Origin: Clostridium_AD sp036569345
GTDB lineage: Bacteria; Bacillota; Clostridia; Clostridiales; Clostridiaceae
DNA length: 64,000 nucleotides
NCBI RefSeq assembly: GCF_036569345.1
Contig: NZ_DATCQT010000170.1
Span: forward strand, 1-64,000
Reading direction: 5' to 3'
Numbering within the stretch: the first letter of the stretch is position 1; each line of letters starts with the position of its first letter. A program made the position numbers and the translations under genes. The notes beneath the pieces were generated by a model. It saw nothing but the letters and a program-made list of their open reading frames with translations, was not told the origin of the DNA and searched no databases. Positions 9,424 to 18,070 of the stretch are shown here, piece by piece.

Positions 9424-9765
9424 TTAAAAAAATAATATCTAGTTACGATGCAATTAGCTTAATTAAAAAATGAATACACCATTGTAGTGGGTGGATTTAT
9501 AGATAATTCTGCTAGTAACCCTGGAACTATACCTCAGGTTTGTCTAATGACTTTGTGGATACTAGCGTTAAGGGTGGATAGTTAAACGGTTTCAAAAATA
9601 TATTGTTAAAGTTATTGAAATTGATAGTGAAAAAAATTCTAATGGAATAATACTACTACAAGTCGAGAAAGTTTTAACTGCTATAGTGATTTCAAAATCA
9701 AAAAATCACATGCAGACTTTGCCAAAGAATATAATTCAATATTATTTGGCAAACTAAAAAGTATA
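9424..9765 (+). pseudogene. decayed CoA-transferase (unit 4)
   Basis: It begins with KKIISSYDAISLIKK then a stop, matching the N-terminus of the intact enzymes (KIISSDEAIALIKNGD). Scattered matches follow: the GTI..HVG region, an FVDPRI-like piece, IVKVIEI, GIILLQVEKV and SKSKNHMQT. It is internally deleted to about 340 bases from 1,548. The relic is independent of that in unit 3 because it keeps a different set of segments. Confidence 0.85.
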
Positions 9766-9867
9766 AAAATTCTGTATTTTATAACATGATATATTAATAT
9801 AATTTATTAAATGTGTAAATGTTTCAAAAAAGACAGGATAAAATTTAAATTAATGGAGGTTTTATAA

Positions 9868-11265
9868 ATGTTAGGAGTTATCGGTATCTTATTAGCATTA
9901 TGCCTATTAATGTTTATGGCATATAAGGGTTTCTCAGTAATTGTCTTTGCCCCTATTTTTGCACTTCTCGCTGCCATATTTTCTGGAATGGCTATTTTGC
10001 CAACATATACAGAAATATTCTTGCCGAACCTTGGTCATTATGTAACAATTTATTTTCCGTTCTTCCTATTGGGAGCAATATTCGGAAAAACAATGGAACA
10101 ATCTGGCGCTGCAAAATCCATCGCCAAAGCTATCGTAGAAAAATTAGGAAAAGAAAGAGCAATGCTATCTGTAGTATTATCTGCAGCTATACTTACTTAT
10201 GGTGGTGTAAGCCTTTTCGTAGTAGCATTTGCAGTGTACCCATTTGCTGCATCCATTTTTAAAGAAGCAGACATTCCAAAAAGACTTGTTCCAGGCACAA
10301 TTGCACTTGGTGCTTTTACATTTACAATGGATTCTCTTCCTGGAACACCTCAAATTCAAAACTCAATCCCAATGAAATTTTTTAATACTGATCTTTATGC
10401 TGCACCTGTTATGGGCATACTCGGAGCAATTATTATTATGACATGTGGTATCGCCTATTTAGAATGGCGTAAGCGTACAGCTCAAGCAGCTGGAGAAGGA
10501 TATGGTGAAAACCATACTAATGAACCTATTATGGTTGAAGATGATAGTTTACCAAATCCAATTTTATCAGCACTACCATTAATTTCAGTGCTAATTGTAA
10601 CACTTATTCTTCAAAAATTAGTTTTCCCACATTGGGATATTATGGCTTTGGTAACTAAGGCACCTTACAATATGCTTTCAACAGGCGTTGTAGGAACCAT
10701 GAATAACTGGGCACTTATGATCTCACTTATCGTAGGAATTCTTCTTGCAATGTTAATCAATCCTAAACGTATGCAAGGCAATTTAGCTAAGGCTATAAAT
10801 GCTGGTGCTATAGGATCCCTTTTAGCTGTTTTAAATACAGCATCTGAAGTTGGTTTTGGTAATGTTATAAAAACACTACCAGGATTTCAATCAATAGCAC
10901 ATGCTTTAACAAATATTAATCCTCATGGTAGTCCACTATTATCTGAAGCAGTTACAGTAAATGTTTTAGCAGGTGTAACTGGGTCAGCTTCTGGTGGAAT
11001 GAGTATCGCTTTGGATACTTTTGGTAAACACTACTTAGCTTGGGCAGCAAACACAGGTATAAGCCCTCAATTACTTCATCGTGTTGCTGCTATGGCATCT
11101 GGTGGAATGGACACATTACCTCATAATGGAGCAGTTATTACACTACTCGGAATTGCAGGCTTAACACATAAGCAAGCATATAAAGATATATTTGCAATTA
11201 CAATCCTTAAAACATCAACATGTTTCCTTTTAATTGGATTGCAATCAATTTTCCATTTTGTTTAA
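9868..11265 (+). CDS. GntP-family permease, copy 2
   Basis: A 465-residue paralogue of the permease at 7644, near-identical over the whole length, with the same GSASGGMSIALDTF and GGMDTLPHNGAVITLLG segments. Small differences cluster around the central hydrophilic loop (near residues 220-245). It has the same GGAGG leader. It probably depends on sigma-54 promoter 4. A third copy follows within 500 bases. Confidence 0.85.
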   Translation: MLGVIGILLALCLLMFMAYKGFSVIVFAPIFALLAAIFSGMAILPTYTEIFLPNLGHYVTIYFPFFLLGAIFGKTMEQSGAAKSIAKAIVEKLGKERAMLSVVLSAAILTYGGVSLFVVAFAVYPFAASIFKEADIPKRLVPGTIALGAFTFTMDSLPGTPQIQNSIPMKFFNTDLYAAPVMGILGAIIIMTCGIAYLEWRKRTAQAAGEGYGENHTNEPIMVEDDSLPNPILSALPLISVLIVTLILQKLVFPHWDIMALVTKAPYNMLSTGVVGTMNNWALMISLIVGILLAMLINPKRMQGNLAKAINAGAIGSLLAVLNTASEVGFGNVIKTLPGFQSIAHALTNINPHGSPLLSEAVTVNVLAGVTGSASGGMSIALDTFGKHYLAWAANTGISPQLLHRVAAMASGGMDTLPHNGAVITLLGIAGLTHKQAYKDIFAITILKTSTCFLLIGLQSIFHFV

Positions 11266-11288
11266 TTAATAAAGTTAAATATGTTTAT

Positions 11289-11330
11289 AAAGAAAGGTAT
11301 TCTTAAACCTTAAGAATACCTTTCTTTTTT
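11289..11330 (+). terminator. hairpin terminator of unit 4
   Basis: Stem AGAAAGGTATTCTTAA against TTAAGAATACCTTTCT followed by T6. It belongs to the same family as the other four unit hairpins. It follows permease 2 directly, with no recognisable hydratase remnant. Confidence 0.9.
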
Positions 11331-11512
11331 TAATTAAATACTAATTATTTTAAAAAACGCTAATTATATTAAAAACTTTGTTCTTTTTACCCTATATTTA
11401 AATATACTGAATATGTAAAGTAATTAAATATATTTAATTACTTTTGTAAACGCTTAAAGCAGAAGGATCGATCATTATTCTGCCACTTCATTTTGTTAGC
11501 AATTATCATATT

Positions 11513-11575
11513 GTTTTTTTGAAATTGCTATTCTATTAGTATTTAACACAGAAAAGGAGGTTGGTTAGACGTTTT
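11513..11575 (+). other. possible relic of a fifth sigma-54 promoter and CoA-transferase leader
   Basis: A T-rich stretch, then TTGAAATTGCTATT, then about 25 bases to AAAGGAGGTT mimics the order in units 3 and 4 (T-run, GGCATAATATTTGCTA, spacer, AGGAGG). The GG of the -24 element is missing, so it should not function. The rest of the 11,331-11,696 gap shows nothing recognisable. Low certainty. Confidence 0.35.
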
Positions 11576-11696
11576 TACAAGAGATAATTTAGTTAACATA
11601 ATATGAATTTAGAGTCAACCCGATTGTTGAAAATTATTGGTATTATTTCTTAATCATTATTGATATATAAAATCTAAATTAATGGAGGTTTTATAA

Positions 11697-13094
11697 ATGC
11701 TAGGAGTTTTCGGGATCTTATTGGCCTTATGCCTATTAATGTTTATGGCATATAAGGGTTTCTCAGTAATTGTCTTTGCCCCTATTTTCGCACTGCTCGC
11801 TGCCATATTTTCTGGAATGGCTATTTTGCCAACGTATACAGAAATATTCTTACCGAACCTTGGTAAATATGTTACAATCTATTTTCCATTCTTCCTATTG
11901 GGAGCAATATTCGGAAAAACAATGGAGCAATCTGGCGCTGCAAAATCCATCGCCAAAGCTATCGTAGAAAAATTAGGAAAAGAAAGAGCAATACTATCTG
12001 TAGTATTATCAGCAGCTATCCTTACTTATGGCGGGGTAAGCCTTTTCGTTGTTGCATTCGCAGTGTACCCATTTGCAGCATCTATTTTTAAAGAAGCAGA
12101 CATCCCAAAACGACTTGTTCCAGGCACAATTGCACTTGGTGCCTTTACATTTACAATGGATTCACTTCCTGGAACACCACAAATTCAAAACTCAATCCCA
12201 ATGAAATTTTTTAATACTGATCTTTATGCCGCACCTGTAATGGGAATACTCGGAGCAATAATTATTATGGTAGGCGGTATTTCCTATTTAGAGTGGCGTA
12301 AGCGAAAAGCACAAGCAGCCGGAGAAGGATATGGCCAAAACCATACTAATGAACCTATTATGGTAGATGATGATAGTTTACCAAATGCATTTTTATCAGC
12401 ATTACCACTTATCGCAGTGCTAGTTGTCACTCTTATTTTACAAAAATTAGTTTTCCCACATTGGGATATTATGTCTTGGGTAACTAAGAAACCTTACAAT
12501 ATGCTTTCAACCGGTGTTGTAGGAACCATGAATAACTGGGCACTCATGATTTCACTTATCGTAGGAATCCTTCTTGCCATGTTAATCAATCCTAAGCGTA
12601 TGCAAGGCAATTTAGCTAAGGCTATCAACGCTGGTGCTATAGGGTCCCTCTTAGCCGTTCTTAATACAGCATCTGAAGTTGGTTTTGGTAATGTTATAAA
12701 AACACTTCCAGGATTTCAGTCCATAGCTCATGCTTTGACAAATATAAATCCTCATGGTAGCCCACTATTATCTGAAGCAGTTACAGTAAATGTTTTAGCA
12801 GGAGTAACTGGATCCGCTTCTGGTGGAATGAGTATCGCTTTGGATACTTTTGGTAAACACTACTTAGCTTGGGCAGCAAACACAGGTATAAGCCCTGAAT
12901 TACTTCATCGTGTTGCTGCTATGGCATCTGGTGGAATGGACACATTACCCCACAATGGAGCTGTTATTACCCTACTCGGAATTGCAGGTTTAACACATAA
13001 ACAGGCATATAAAGATATATTTGCAATCACTCTCCTAAAGACATCAACATGTTTTCTTCTAATTGGATTACAAGCAATTTTCCATTTTGTTTAA
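11697..13094 (+). CDS. GntP-family permease, copy 3
   Basis: A third 465-residue near-identical permease. It differs from copies 1 and 2 at a few dozen positions, for example MVGGISYLEWRKRKAQ in place of MTCGIAYLEWRKRTAQ and a GKYV/GHYV change near residue 56. It has the same GGAGG-ATG leader. No intact sigma-54 element lies directly upstream, so expression may depend on read-through past the unit 4 hairpin or on an unrecognised promoter. It is followed by a 26-codon remnant of the MaoC hydratase. Confidence 0.85.
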   Translation: MLGVFGILLALCLLMFMAYKGFSVIVFAPIFALLAAIFSGMAILPTYTEIFLPNLGKYVTIYFPFFLLGAIFGKTMEQSGAAKSIAKAIVEKLGKERAILSVVLSAAILTYGGVSLFVVAFAVYPFAASIFKEADIPKRLVPGTIALGAFTFTMDSLPGTPQIQNSIPMKFFNTDLYAAPVMGILGAIIIMVGGISYLEWRKRKAQAAGEGYGQNHTNEPIMVDDDSLPNAFLSALPLIAVLVVTLILQKLVFPHWDIMSWVTKKPYNMLSTGVVGTMNNWALMISLIVGILLAMLINPKRMQGNLAKAINAGAIGSLLAVLNTASEVGFGNVIKTLPGFQSIAHALTNINPHGSPLLSEAVTVNVLAGVTGSASGGMSIALDTFGKHYLAWAANTGISPELLHRVAAMASGGMDTLPHNGAVITLLGIAGLTHKQAYKDIFAITLLKTSTCFLLIGLQAIFHFV

Positions 13095-13097
13095 TTT

Positions 13098-13178
13098 ATG
13101 AAATTAAGTACAAAAGGCGCTAATCAAGATAGGATTGTTGTTCTTAAAGGTGTTATGACTGTGATGCACTATAAATAA
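13098..13178 (+). pseudogene. 3' relic of MaoC hydratase (unit 5), still open
   Basis: A 26-codon ATG-to-TAA frame reads MKLSTKGANQD-RIVVLKGVMTVMHYK, against the intact C-terminus MKLSTTCTNQD-GVVVLKGVATVMPPK. It is too short to be an enzyme and has no obvious ribosome-binding site. It marks the position of a lost hydratase between permease 3 and the hairpin. Confidence 0.85.
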
Positions 13179-13214
13179 TAATTAGAGAGTTTTTCTAATT
13201 TAAATATTCAAAAA

Positions 13215-13253
13215 AAGAACGGTATTCTTAAACTTAAGAATACCGTTCTTTTT
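13215..13253. terminator. bidirectional hairpin terminator of unit 5
   Basis: Stem AAAGAACGGTATTCTTAA against TTAAGAATACCGTTCTTT. It separates the plus-strand permease array from the convergent dehydrogenase gene, with T-rich or A-rich flanks on both sides. Confidence 0.88.
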
Positions 13254-13307
13254 CAAACTAAATGCTAATATTCATATAAAAACTCAGCGTCATTGTATTG
13301 CTTCACC

Positions 13308-14249
13308 CTATTTTTTTTCTATATCTCTTTGCAGAAAATATGAAAGCACTTCAACACGCTCCTTTTGCTTAATTTCTAGTTCTTCAGGTGCCCAATTATA
13401 AAATCCTTTTCCACTTTTACACCCTAAGTTACCATCCTCAACTTTACTTTGCAATAACTTAGAAGGTTTTGCGTCATTACATAAATCTTTAAATAAATAC
13501 GTGGATATATTATTAAAAATGTCTAATCCACCCAAATCTGCGCTACATAATGGCCCTGTAACAGGTAATCTCCTTCCATGTCCATATTCGATAGCTTTAT
13601 CAACTTCTTCAGGTTTTGCCCATCCTTGTTCAACTATATACATAGCTTCGCGAAGAAGTGCAAGTTGCAAGCGGTTTCCTATAAACCCTAAACATTCCTT
13701 TTCCATTTTTACTGCTTTCTTACCAATAAATTCAATCCATTCCATAGTTATATCTATTGTATCTTTAGAAGTTTTTTTACCAGGAACAACTTCTACTAGA
13801 GGAATTAAATATGGTGGATTCCAAAAATGAGCAATAACTACTCTCTCTGGAGATTTTACATTTTTGGCTATATCTGTTGGGCTAAGTCCTGAAGTATTGG
13901 AAGCTAATATTATATTTTTTTCAGAAATTTCATCTAACTGTTTAAATATGCTCTGCTTAAGTTCCAAATCTTCAGCTAAAGACTCTATTATAAAGTCAGC
14001 GTCTTTAGCTGCTTCTTCAATGGTTTTAACTCCTTTTATCTTACTTAAGATTTCCGCACATTTACTCTCATCTAATTTCCCTTCTGCTTTTAAAAGATTT
14101 AAACTAGATTTTATACTGTTAAATCCTCTCTCCAAACTTGCATCAGATCTACCATACATAACAACGTTTAAGCCCGCTTTTGCAGATAACATTGCTATTC
14201 CATGTCCCATTGTTCCAGTACCTAAAACTGCTATATTTTTTATGTTCAT
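13308..14249 (-). CDS. 3-hydroxyacyl-CoA dehydrogenase (NAD-dependent)
   Basis: A 313-residue protein with an N-terminal Rossmann fold (VLGTGTMGHGIAMLSAKAG) and the 3-hydroxyacyl-CoA dehydrogenase C-terminal domain. Catalytic region features are SNTSG, then AHFWNPPYLIPLVEVV (the His of the family) and the FIGNRLQLAL segment. It oxidises 3-hydroxyacyl-CoA to 3-ketoacyl-CoA with NAD+. Family members are normally specific for the (S) isomer, so in this locus an (S)-crotonase elsewhere would be needed to follow the (R)-specific MaoC enzymes. It is not the usual short butyrate-pathway Hbd, and a separate Hbd stub lies at 17,611. Carnitine-dehydrogenase-like activity is an alternative. Confidence 0.85.
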   Translation of the reverse strand: MNIKNIAVLGTGTMGHGIAMLSAKAGLNVVMYGRSDASLERGFNSIKSSLNLLKAEGKLDESKCAEILSKIKGVKTIEEAAKDADFIIESLAEDLELKQSIFKQLDEISEKNIILASNTSGLSPTDIAKNVKSPERVVIAHFWNPPYLIPLVEVVPGKKTSKDTIDITMEWIEFIGKKAVKMEKECLGFIGNRLQLALLREAMYIVEQGWAKPEEVDKAIEYGHGRRLPVTGPLCSADLGGLDIFNNISTYLFKDLCNDAKPSKLLQSKVEDGNLGCKSGKGFYNWAPEELEIKQKERVEVLSYFLQRDIEKK

Positions 14250-14440
14250 TATTTATCATCCTTTCAATATAATAAATTATTATTTACATCTTAACTATAA
14301 ACATGAAATTTCCTATCATGTTTACATCTGTTTATATGAAATCAGCTATTGTTACATTGCCTACATAATAATTATCATTTTGCATATTTATACTCCAATG
14401 GTTCTACTTAATACTTTCTAATAAAAACATTTACAAAGCT

Positions 14441-14463
14441 ATATCAGTTATCACAACTGATAT
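14441..14463 (-). terminator. weak hairpin after the second sigma-54 activator
   Basis: A perfect 9-bp stem ATATCAGTT / AACTGATAT with a 5-base loop lies 43 bases beyond the activator stop. There is only a poor T-run, so termination efficiency is uncertain. Confidence 0.45.
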
Positions 14464-14505
14464 AACCTCTTCTAATGTCAATTAGAGAATTGCATAAATT
14501 AAATA

Positions 14506-16221
14506 TCATTTATTATATTCTAAGTTGTATTCCTCTATTTTCTTATATAAACCTACCCTACTTATCCCTAATATTTTAGAAGTTTTATTTTTATTCCATT
14601 GATTTAATTTTAAGCAATTATAAATAACCTCTTTTTCAACATCTTTTAGAATACATTTTAAGGATTCATTCTCGGTATTGTATTGGCGTTTAAATTTATT
14701 TTCTATAAATTTTTCAGGAAGATGTTTTGGCTTTATAATTAAATCTGCATCTAAATAGTTAATAGCTCTTTCAATTACATTTTCTAATTCACGAATATTT
14801 CCAGGCCAATCATAATTAGTCAAACACACAATAGCTTCTTTAGATATACCTTCTGTATATATATCAAGTCTATTAGCCACCTTACTTCTTAGTGTATTTG
14901 CTATTTCTGGGATATCTTCCTTTCTTTCTCTTAGAGGTGGCAATACTACCCTTATTACATTAAGCCTATAATATAAATCTTCTCTAAAAGTACCATTTTT
15001 TACGCCATCCTCAAGGTTTTTATTTGTTGACGCAATAATTCTTACATCTATTTTCTTAATTACCGTCCCCCCTACACGTTCTATTTCTTTTTCTTGAAGC
15101 ACTCTTAACAGCTTAACCTGCATGCTTAACGGCATGTCCCCTATTTCATCGAGCAATATAGTACCACCGTTTGCTATTTCAAACTTACCCATTTTGCCAC
15201 TTTTTTTAGCTCCTGTAAATGCTCCTTCTTCATATCCAAACAGTTCTGATTCAATCAATTCTTGAGGAATAGCGGCACAGTTAATTTTTACAAATGGTAA
15301 TAAGCACCTATCACTTGCATTATGAATAGCATTTGCAAATAGTTCTTTCCCCGTTCCGCTTTCTCCGATTAATAGGACATTTGAATTTGTATTTGCTGTA
15401 CGCATCGCGATTTCTTTCGATAGTTTAGATTTTACAGAGCTACCAATAATATGTTCAAATGAATATTTAGCTTTACTTTCGTTATCAGATTCTATTTTAT
15501 AGAATTCTAATTCCTTTTGTAGGTTATTTATTTTTTTGCTTAAGAAAAGGAAATCATGTATATCCTTAAAGGCTGCTTTTCCTACAGCTCCGACAACCTT
15601 TCCTTCCTCGGTTATTGGAATTCTCATTGCAATCACTTTATTACCCTTTATATCCTGGATATCCCCTATCTCCATTTTTCCTATTTCCAGAACCTTTGTC
15701 ATTCTAGTGTTTTCTATTATTTCTTCCACATGTTTTCCCTCAGGATTTTCACAATTAAGGAACTCCTTATAAGCTTTACTCATCATAGTAATAATGCCTT
15801 TTCCATTCACTACAACTACCCATTCATTTGCTGTATTCATAATAGTATTCAAAATATCGATATAAAGTTTATTAGCATCCATTTCATTTTTCATACTTTT
15901 TATTATAGTTATATCTTGAAAAACTGCAAAAGCACCTAAAACATTACCGTTCCTAGTTATTGGAATTCGGTTTGTTTCAAACTCCCGCCCATTAGAAATA
16001 AAATTCTGTTTAACTTCACCTATTCCAGTTCTTAAAGTATTTATAAGATTAGTATGTGGCAATACTTTCTCTATAGGTTTTCCTAAAACGTTTTCACGAC
16101 TGGTGCCAAGTAAATCTTCGGCAATTTTATTAATTAATACTATATTTCCATCATTACTAATAGCAATAACAGCCTCACTTATGTTATTTATTAAACTTGT
16201 AAACGTTTTGTTGAAAATCAC
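14506..16221 (-). CDS. sigma-54-dependent activator with two PAS domains
   Basis: A bacterial enhancer-binding protein of about 571 residues. Two PAS domains come first (roughly 10-115 and 120-225), followed by a coiled-coil linker and then an AAA+ core with GESGTGKE, GAFTGA and ILLDEIGD. A Fis-type HTH ends the protein (NKTSKILGISRVGLYKKI). Its second PAS and AAA+ are close to those of the activator at 488, so the two are related by descent. The frame opens at a GTG (16,230), but that codon overlaps the AGGAG ribosome-binding site. The GTG at 16,221 is correctly spaced and is preferred. It lies between the dehydrogenase and thiolase genes on the same strand. I found no -24/-12 element upstream of either, so its targets may be the array promoters or elsewhere. 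Confidence 0.9.
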   Translation of the reverse strand: MIFNKTFTSLINNISEAVIAISNDGNIVLINKIAEDLLGTSRENVLGKPIEKVLPHTNLINTLRTGIGEVKQNFISNGREFETNRIPITRNGNVLGAFAVFQDITIIKSMKNEMDANKLYIDILNTIMNTANEWVVVVNGKGIITMMSKAYKEFLNCENPEGKHVEEIIENTRMTKVLEIGKMEIGDIQDIKGNKVIAMRIPITEEGKVVGAVGKAAFKDIHDFLFLSKKINNLQKELEFYKIESDNESKAKYSFEHIIGSSVKSKLSKEIAMRTANTNSNVLLIGESGTGKELFANAIHNASDRCLLPFVKINCAAIPQELIESELFGYEEGAFTGAKKSGKMGKFEIANGGTILLDEIGDMPLSMQVKLLRVLQEKEIERVGGTVIKKIDVRIIASTNKNLEDGVKNGTFREDLYYRLNVIRVVLPPLRERKEDIPEIANTLRSKVANRLDIYTEGISKEAIVCLTNYDWPGNIRELENVIERAINYLDADLIIKPKHLPEKFIENKFKRQYNTENESLKCILKDVEKEVIYNCLKLNQWNKNKTSKILGISRVGLYKKIEEYNLEYNK

Positions 16222-16331
16222 AAATACCACTCCTAAATATAGATAATTATATTAATATACAAATTCTTATAATATTAACTTTATTATACTCTAGATATGT
16301 CTAAATTCAAATTAATATTATTATAGTAAAA

Positions 16332-16370
16332 ACAAATTAGTCTCATAAAAAATCTATGAGACTAATTTGT
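16332..16370 (-). terminator. terminator of the thiolase gene
   Basis: A perfect 15-bp stem (ACAAATTAGTCTCAT and its complement) has a nine-base loop. Read on the minus strand it ends in TTTTT and lies 27 bases past the thiolase stop. Confidence 0.85.
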
Positions 16371-16396
16371 TTTCTATTTAATACATATTAAGAAAT

Positions 16397-17575
16397 TTAT
16401 CTTTCAATTACTATTGCTGTTCCTTGCCCACCACCTATACATAATGTGGCTAACCCTTTTTTCGCATCCCTTTTGATCATTTCATGAATTAACGTTACTA
16501 ATATTCTTCCTCCAGAACCTCCTAGAGCATGTCCGAGTGCTATTGCTCCACCATTAACATTCACCTTTTCCATATCCAAGTTTAAGTCTTTAGCAACAGC
16601 TAAGCTTTGTGCTGCAAATGCCTCATTTAACTCAATTAAGTCCATATCCTCTACCTTTAAGTTAGCCTTTTCCAATGCAGCTCTAGTTGAAACAACTGGA
16701 CCATATCCCATAATTGCTGGGTCTAGTCCTTTAGATGCAAAAGAAACAATTTTTGCTAAAGGTTTAATTCCTAATTGCTTTGCTTTATCAGCACTCATTA
16801 TTACAAATGCTGCTGCTCCATCATTTATTCCAGACGAATTTCCAGCAGTTACTGTTCCATCCTTTTTAAAAGCTGGTTTTAACTTAGTTAAGTTTTCTAT
16901 GTGAGATCCAAATTTAGGATATTCATCTTGCTCAAAAATTATCGCATCTCCTTTTTTTTGTGGAATACTAATAGGGACTATTTCATCTTTAAATTTACCT
17001 TCTAAAATTGCTTTTTCTGTTTTAAGTTGAGAATTCAGAGAAAAGTTATCTTGCATTTCCCTAGTAATATTCCATCTCTGCGCTATATTCTCAGCAGTAA
17101 CTCCCATATGATAATCAAGGAATGGATCTATAAGGGCATCTTTAAATATCGCATCTTTAATTTTTCCATCACCCATTCTCTGACCCCATCTATTTTCTGT
17201 CAAAAGGTACGGGGACATTGACATGTTTTCCATACCACCTGCAACAACAATGTCACTATCTCCTGATAAAATCATTTGATAAGCTAAAGATACGGCTCTT
17301 AATCCTGATCCACAGAGTTTATTAATCGTAAAAGATGGAACCTCATAAGGTATTCCTGCTTTTATAGCTGCTTGTCTACTAGGATTTGGTCCACCGTCTC
17401 CTTGGAGTACATTACCCATAACTACTTCATCAATAATTTCAGGTTTTATACCTGCTCTAATAATAGCCTCTTTAATTACTGCAGCTCCTAACTTAACCGC
17501 TGAAACATTTTTAAGACTCCCTCCAAAGGATCCTACTGCTGATCTTACCGCACTAACTATAACTACTTCTTTCAT
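16397..17575 (-). CDS. acetyl-CoA C-acetyltransferase (thiolase)
   Basis: A full-length 392-residue thiolase of the biosynthetic/degradative acetoacetyl-CoA type. The acyl-accepting Cys lies in NKLCGSGLRA (residue about 88), the His in NEAFAAQS-LAV follows, and the C-terminal GGAIALGHALGGSGGR and CIGGGQGTA motifs carry the second His and Cys. The reaction is 2 acetyl-CoA to acetoacetyl-CoA and back. With the 3-hydroxyacyl-CoA dehydrogenase it completes oxidation of a C4 hydroxy acid to acetyl-CoA. The ATG has GGAGG upstream. Just upstream is an Hbd stub, so the ancestral operon was probably hbd-thl. Confidence 0.95.
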   Translation of the reverse strand: MKEVVIVSAVRSAVGSFGGSLKNVSAVKLGAAVIKEAIIRAGIKPEIIDEVVMGNVLQGDGGPNPSRQAAIKAGIPYEVPSFTINKLCGSGLRAVSLAYQMILSGDSDIVVAGGMENMSMSPYLLTENRWGQRMGDGKIKDAIFKDALIDPFLDYHMGVTAENIAQRWNITREMQDNFSLNSQLKTEKAILEGKFKDEIVPISIPQKKGDAIIFEQDEYPKFGSHIENLTKLKPAFKKDGTVTAGNSSGINDGAAAFVIMSADKAKQLGIKPLAKIVSFASKGLDPAIMGYGPVVSTRAALEKANLKVEDMDLIELNEAFAAQSLAVAKDLNLDMEKVNVNGGAIALGHALGGSGGRILVTLIHEMIKRDAKKGLATLCIGGGQGTAIVIER

Positions 17576-17610
17576 AACGATGCCTCCTAAATTAGTATGA
17601 TGAATTTCTT

Positions 17611-17738
17611 TTATTTTGCGTATTCAAAAAAACCTTTTCCAGTCTTTCTACCAAGCAATTTTCCACTTACCATTTTTTTAAGCAGTGGATTTGGTCTGTA
17701 CTTTGGATCACCAACATCTAGTGTAAACACTATCTTTG
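17611..17738 (-). pseudogene. C-terminal relic of 3-hydroxybutyryl-CoA dehydrogenase (hbd)
   Basis: On the minus strand an in-frame stretch ends with TAA at 17,611 and reads GDPKYRPNPLLKKMVSGK then LLGRKTGKGFFEYAK. This is the canonical C-terminus of clostridial Hbd (GDxKYRPxPLLRKM...LGRKTGKGFYDY). The rest of the gene is missing: upstream the sequence turns AT-rich and unrelated. The relic is not derived from the dehydrogenase at 13,308, whose C-terminus differs. Confidence 0.85.
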
Positions 17739-17994
17739 TTTTATTTGTATAATAAGCATATATCATACCAAGTATAATATAATATGTGATTATTTATTTA
17801 ATCATTCCCAATCTAGCTTATTACTATATCGTAAGGCTCCATTTGTTATCCCCTACGTAATTGTACTTATAAATTATAGATAATAAAATTGTACATTATA
17901 TTTACACTTTTTTTTGTTTTCTATCTAAACTAAATAGATTCCTTGAAAACAAATACTGTATATTTTATTTACATGTTATCATTTTTTAAAATAA

Positions 17995-18021
17995 AAGCAT
18001 TGCTGTTAAATGCAGCAATGC
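17995..18021 (-). terminator. terminator of the orphan kinase gene
   Basis: Stem AGCATTGCTG / CAGCAATGCT with a 7-base loop. On the minus strand it is followed by TTTTATTTT, about 50 bases beyond the kinase stop. Confidence 0.8.
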
Positions 18022-18070
18022 TAATGGTCCTTATGTTAACAATTAAACTTACGTACTCACTGTATCATTA

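Noticed and set aside
13864..14421. A 185-codon plus-strand ORF over the dehydrogenase start
   Set aside because: Antisense shadow of the 3-hydroxyacyl-CoA dehydrogenase; its tail runs into AT-rich noncoding DNA.
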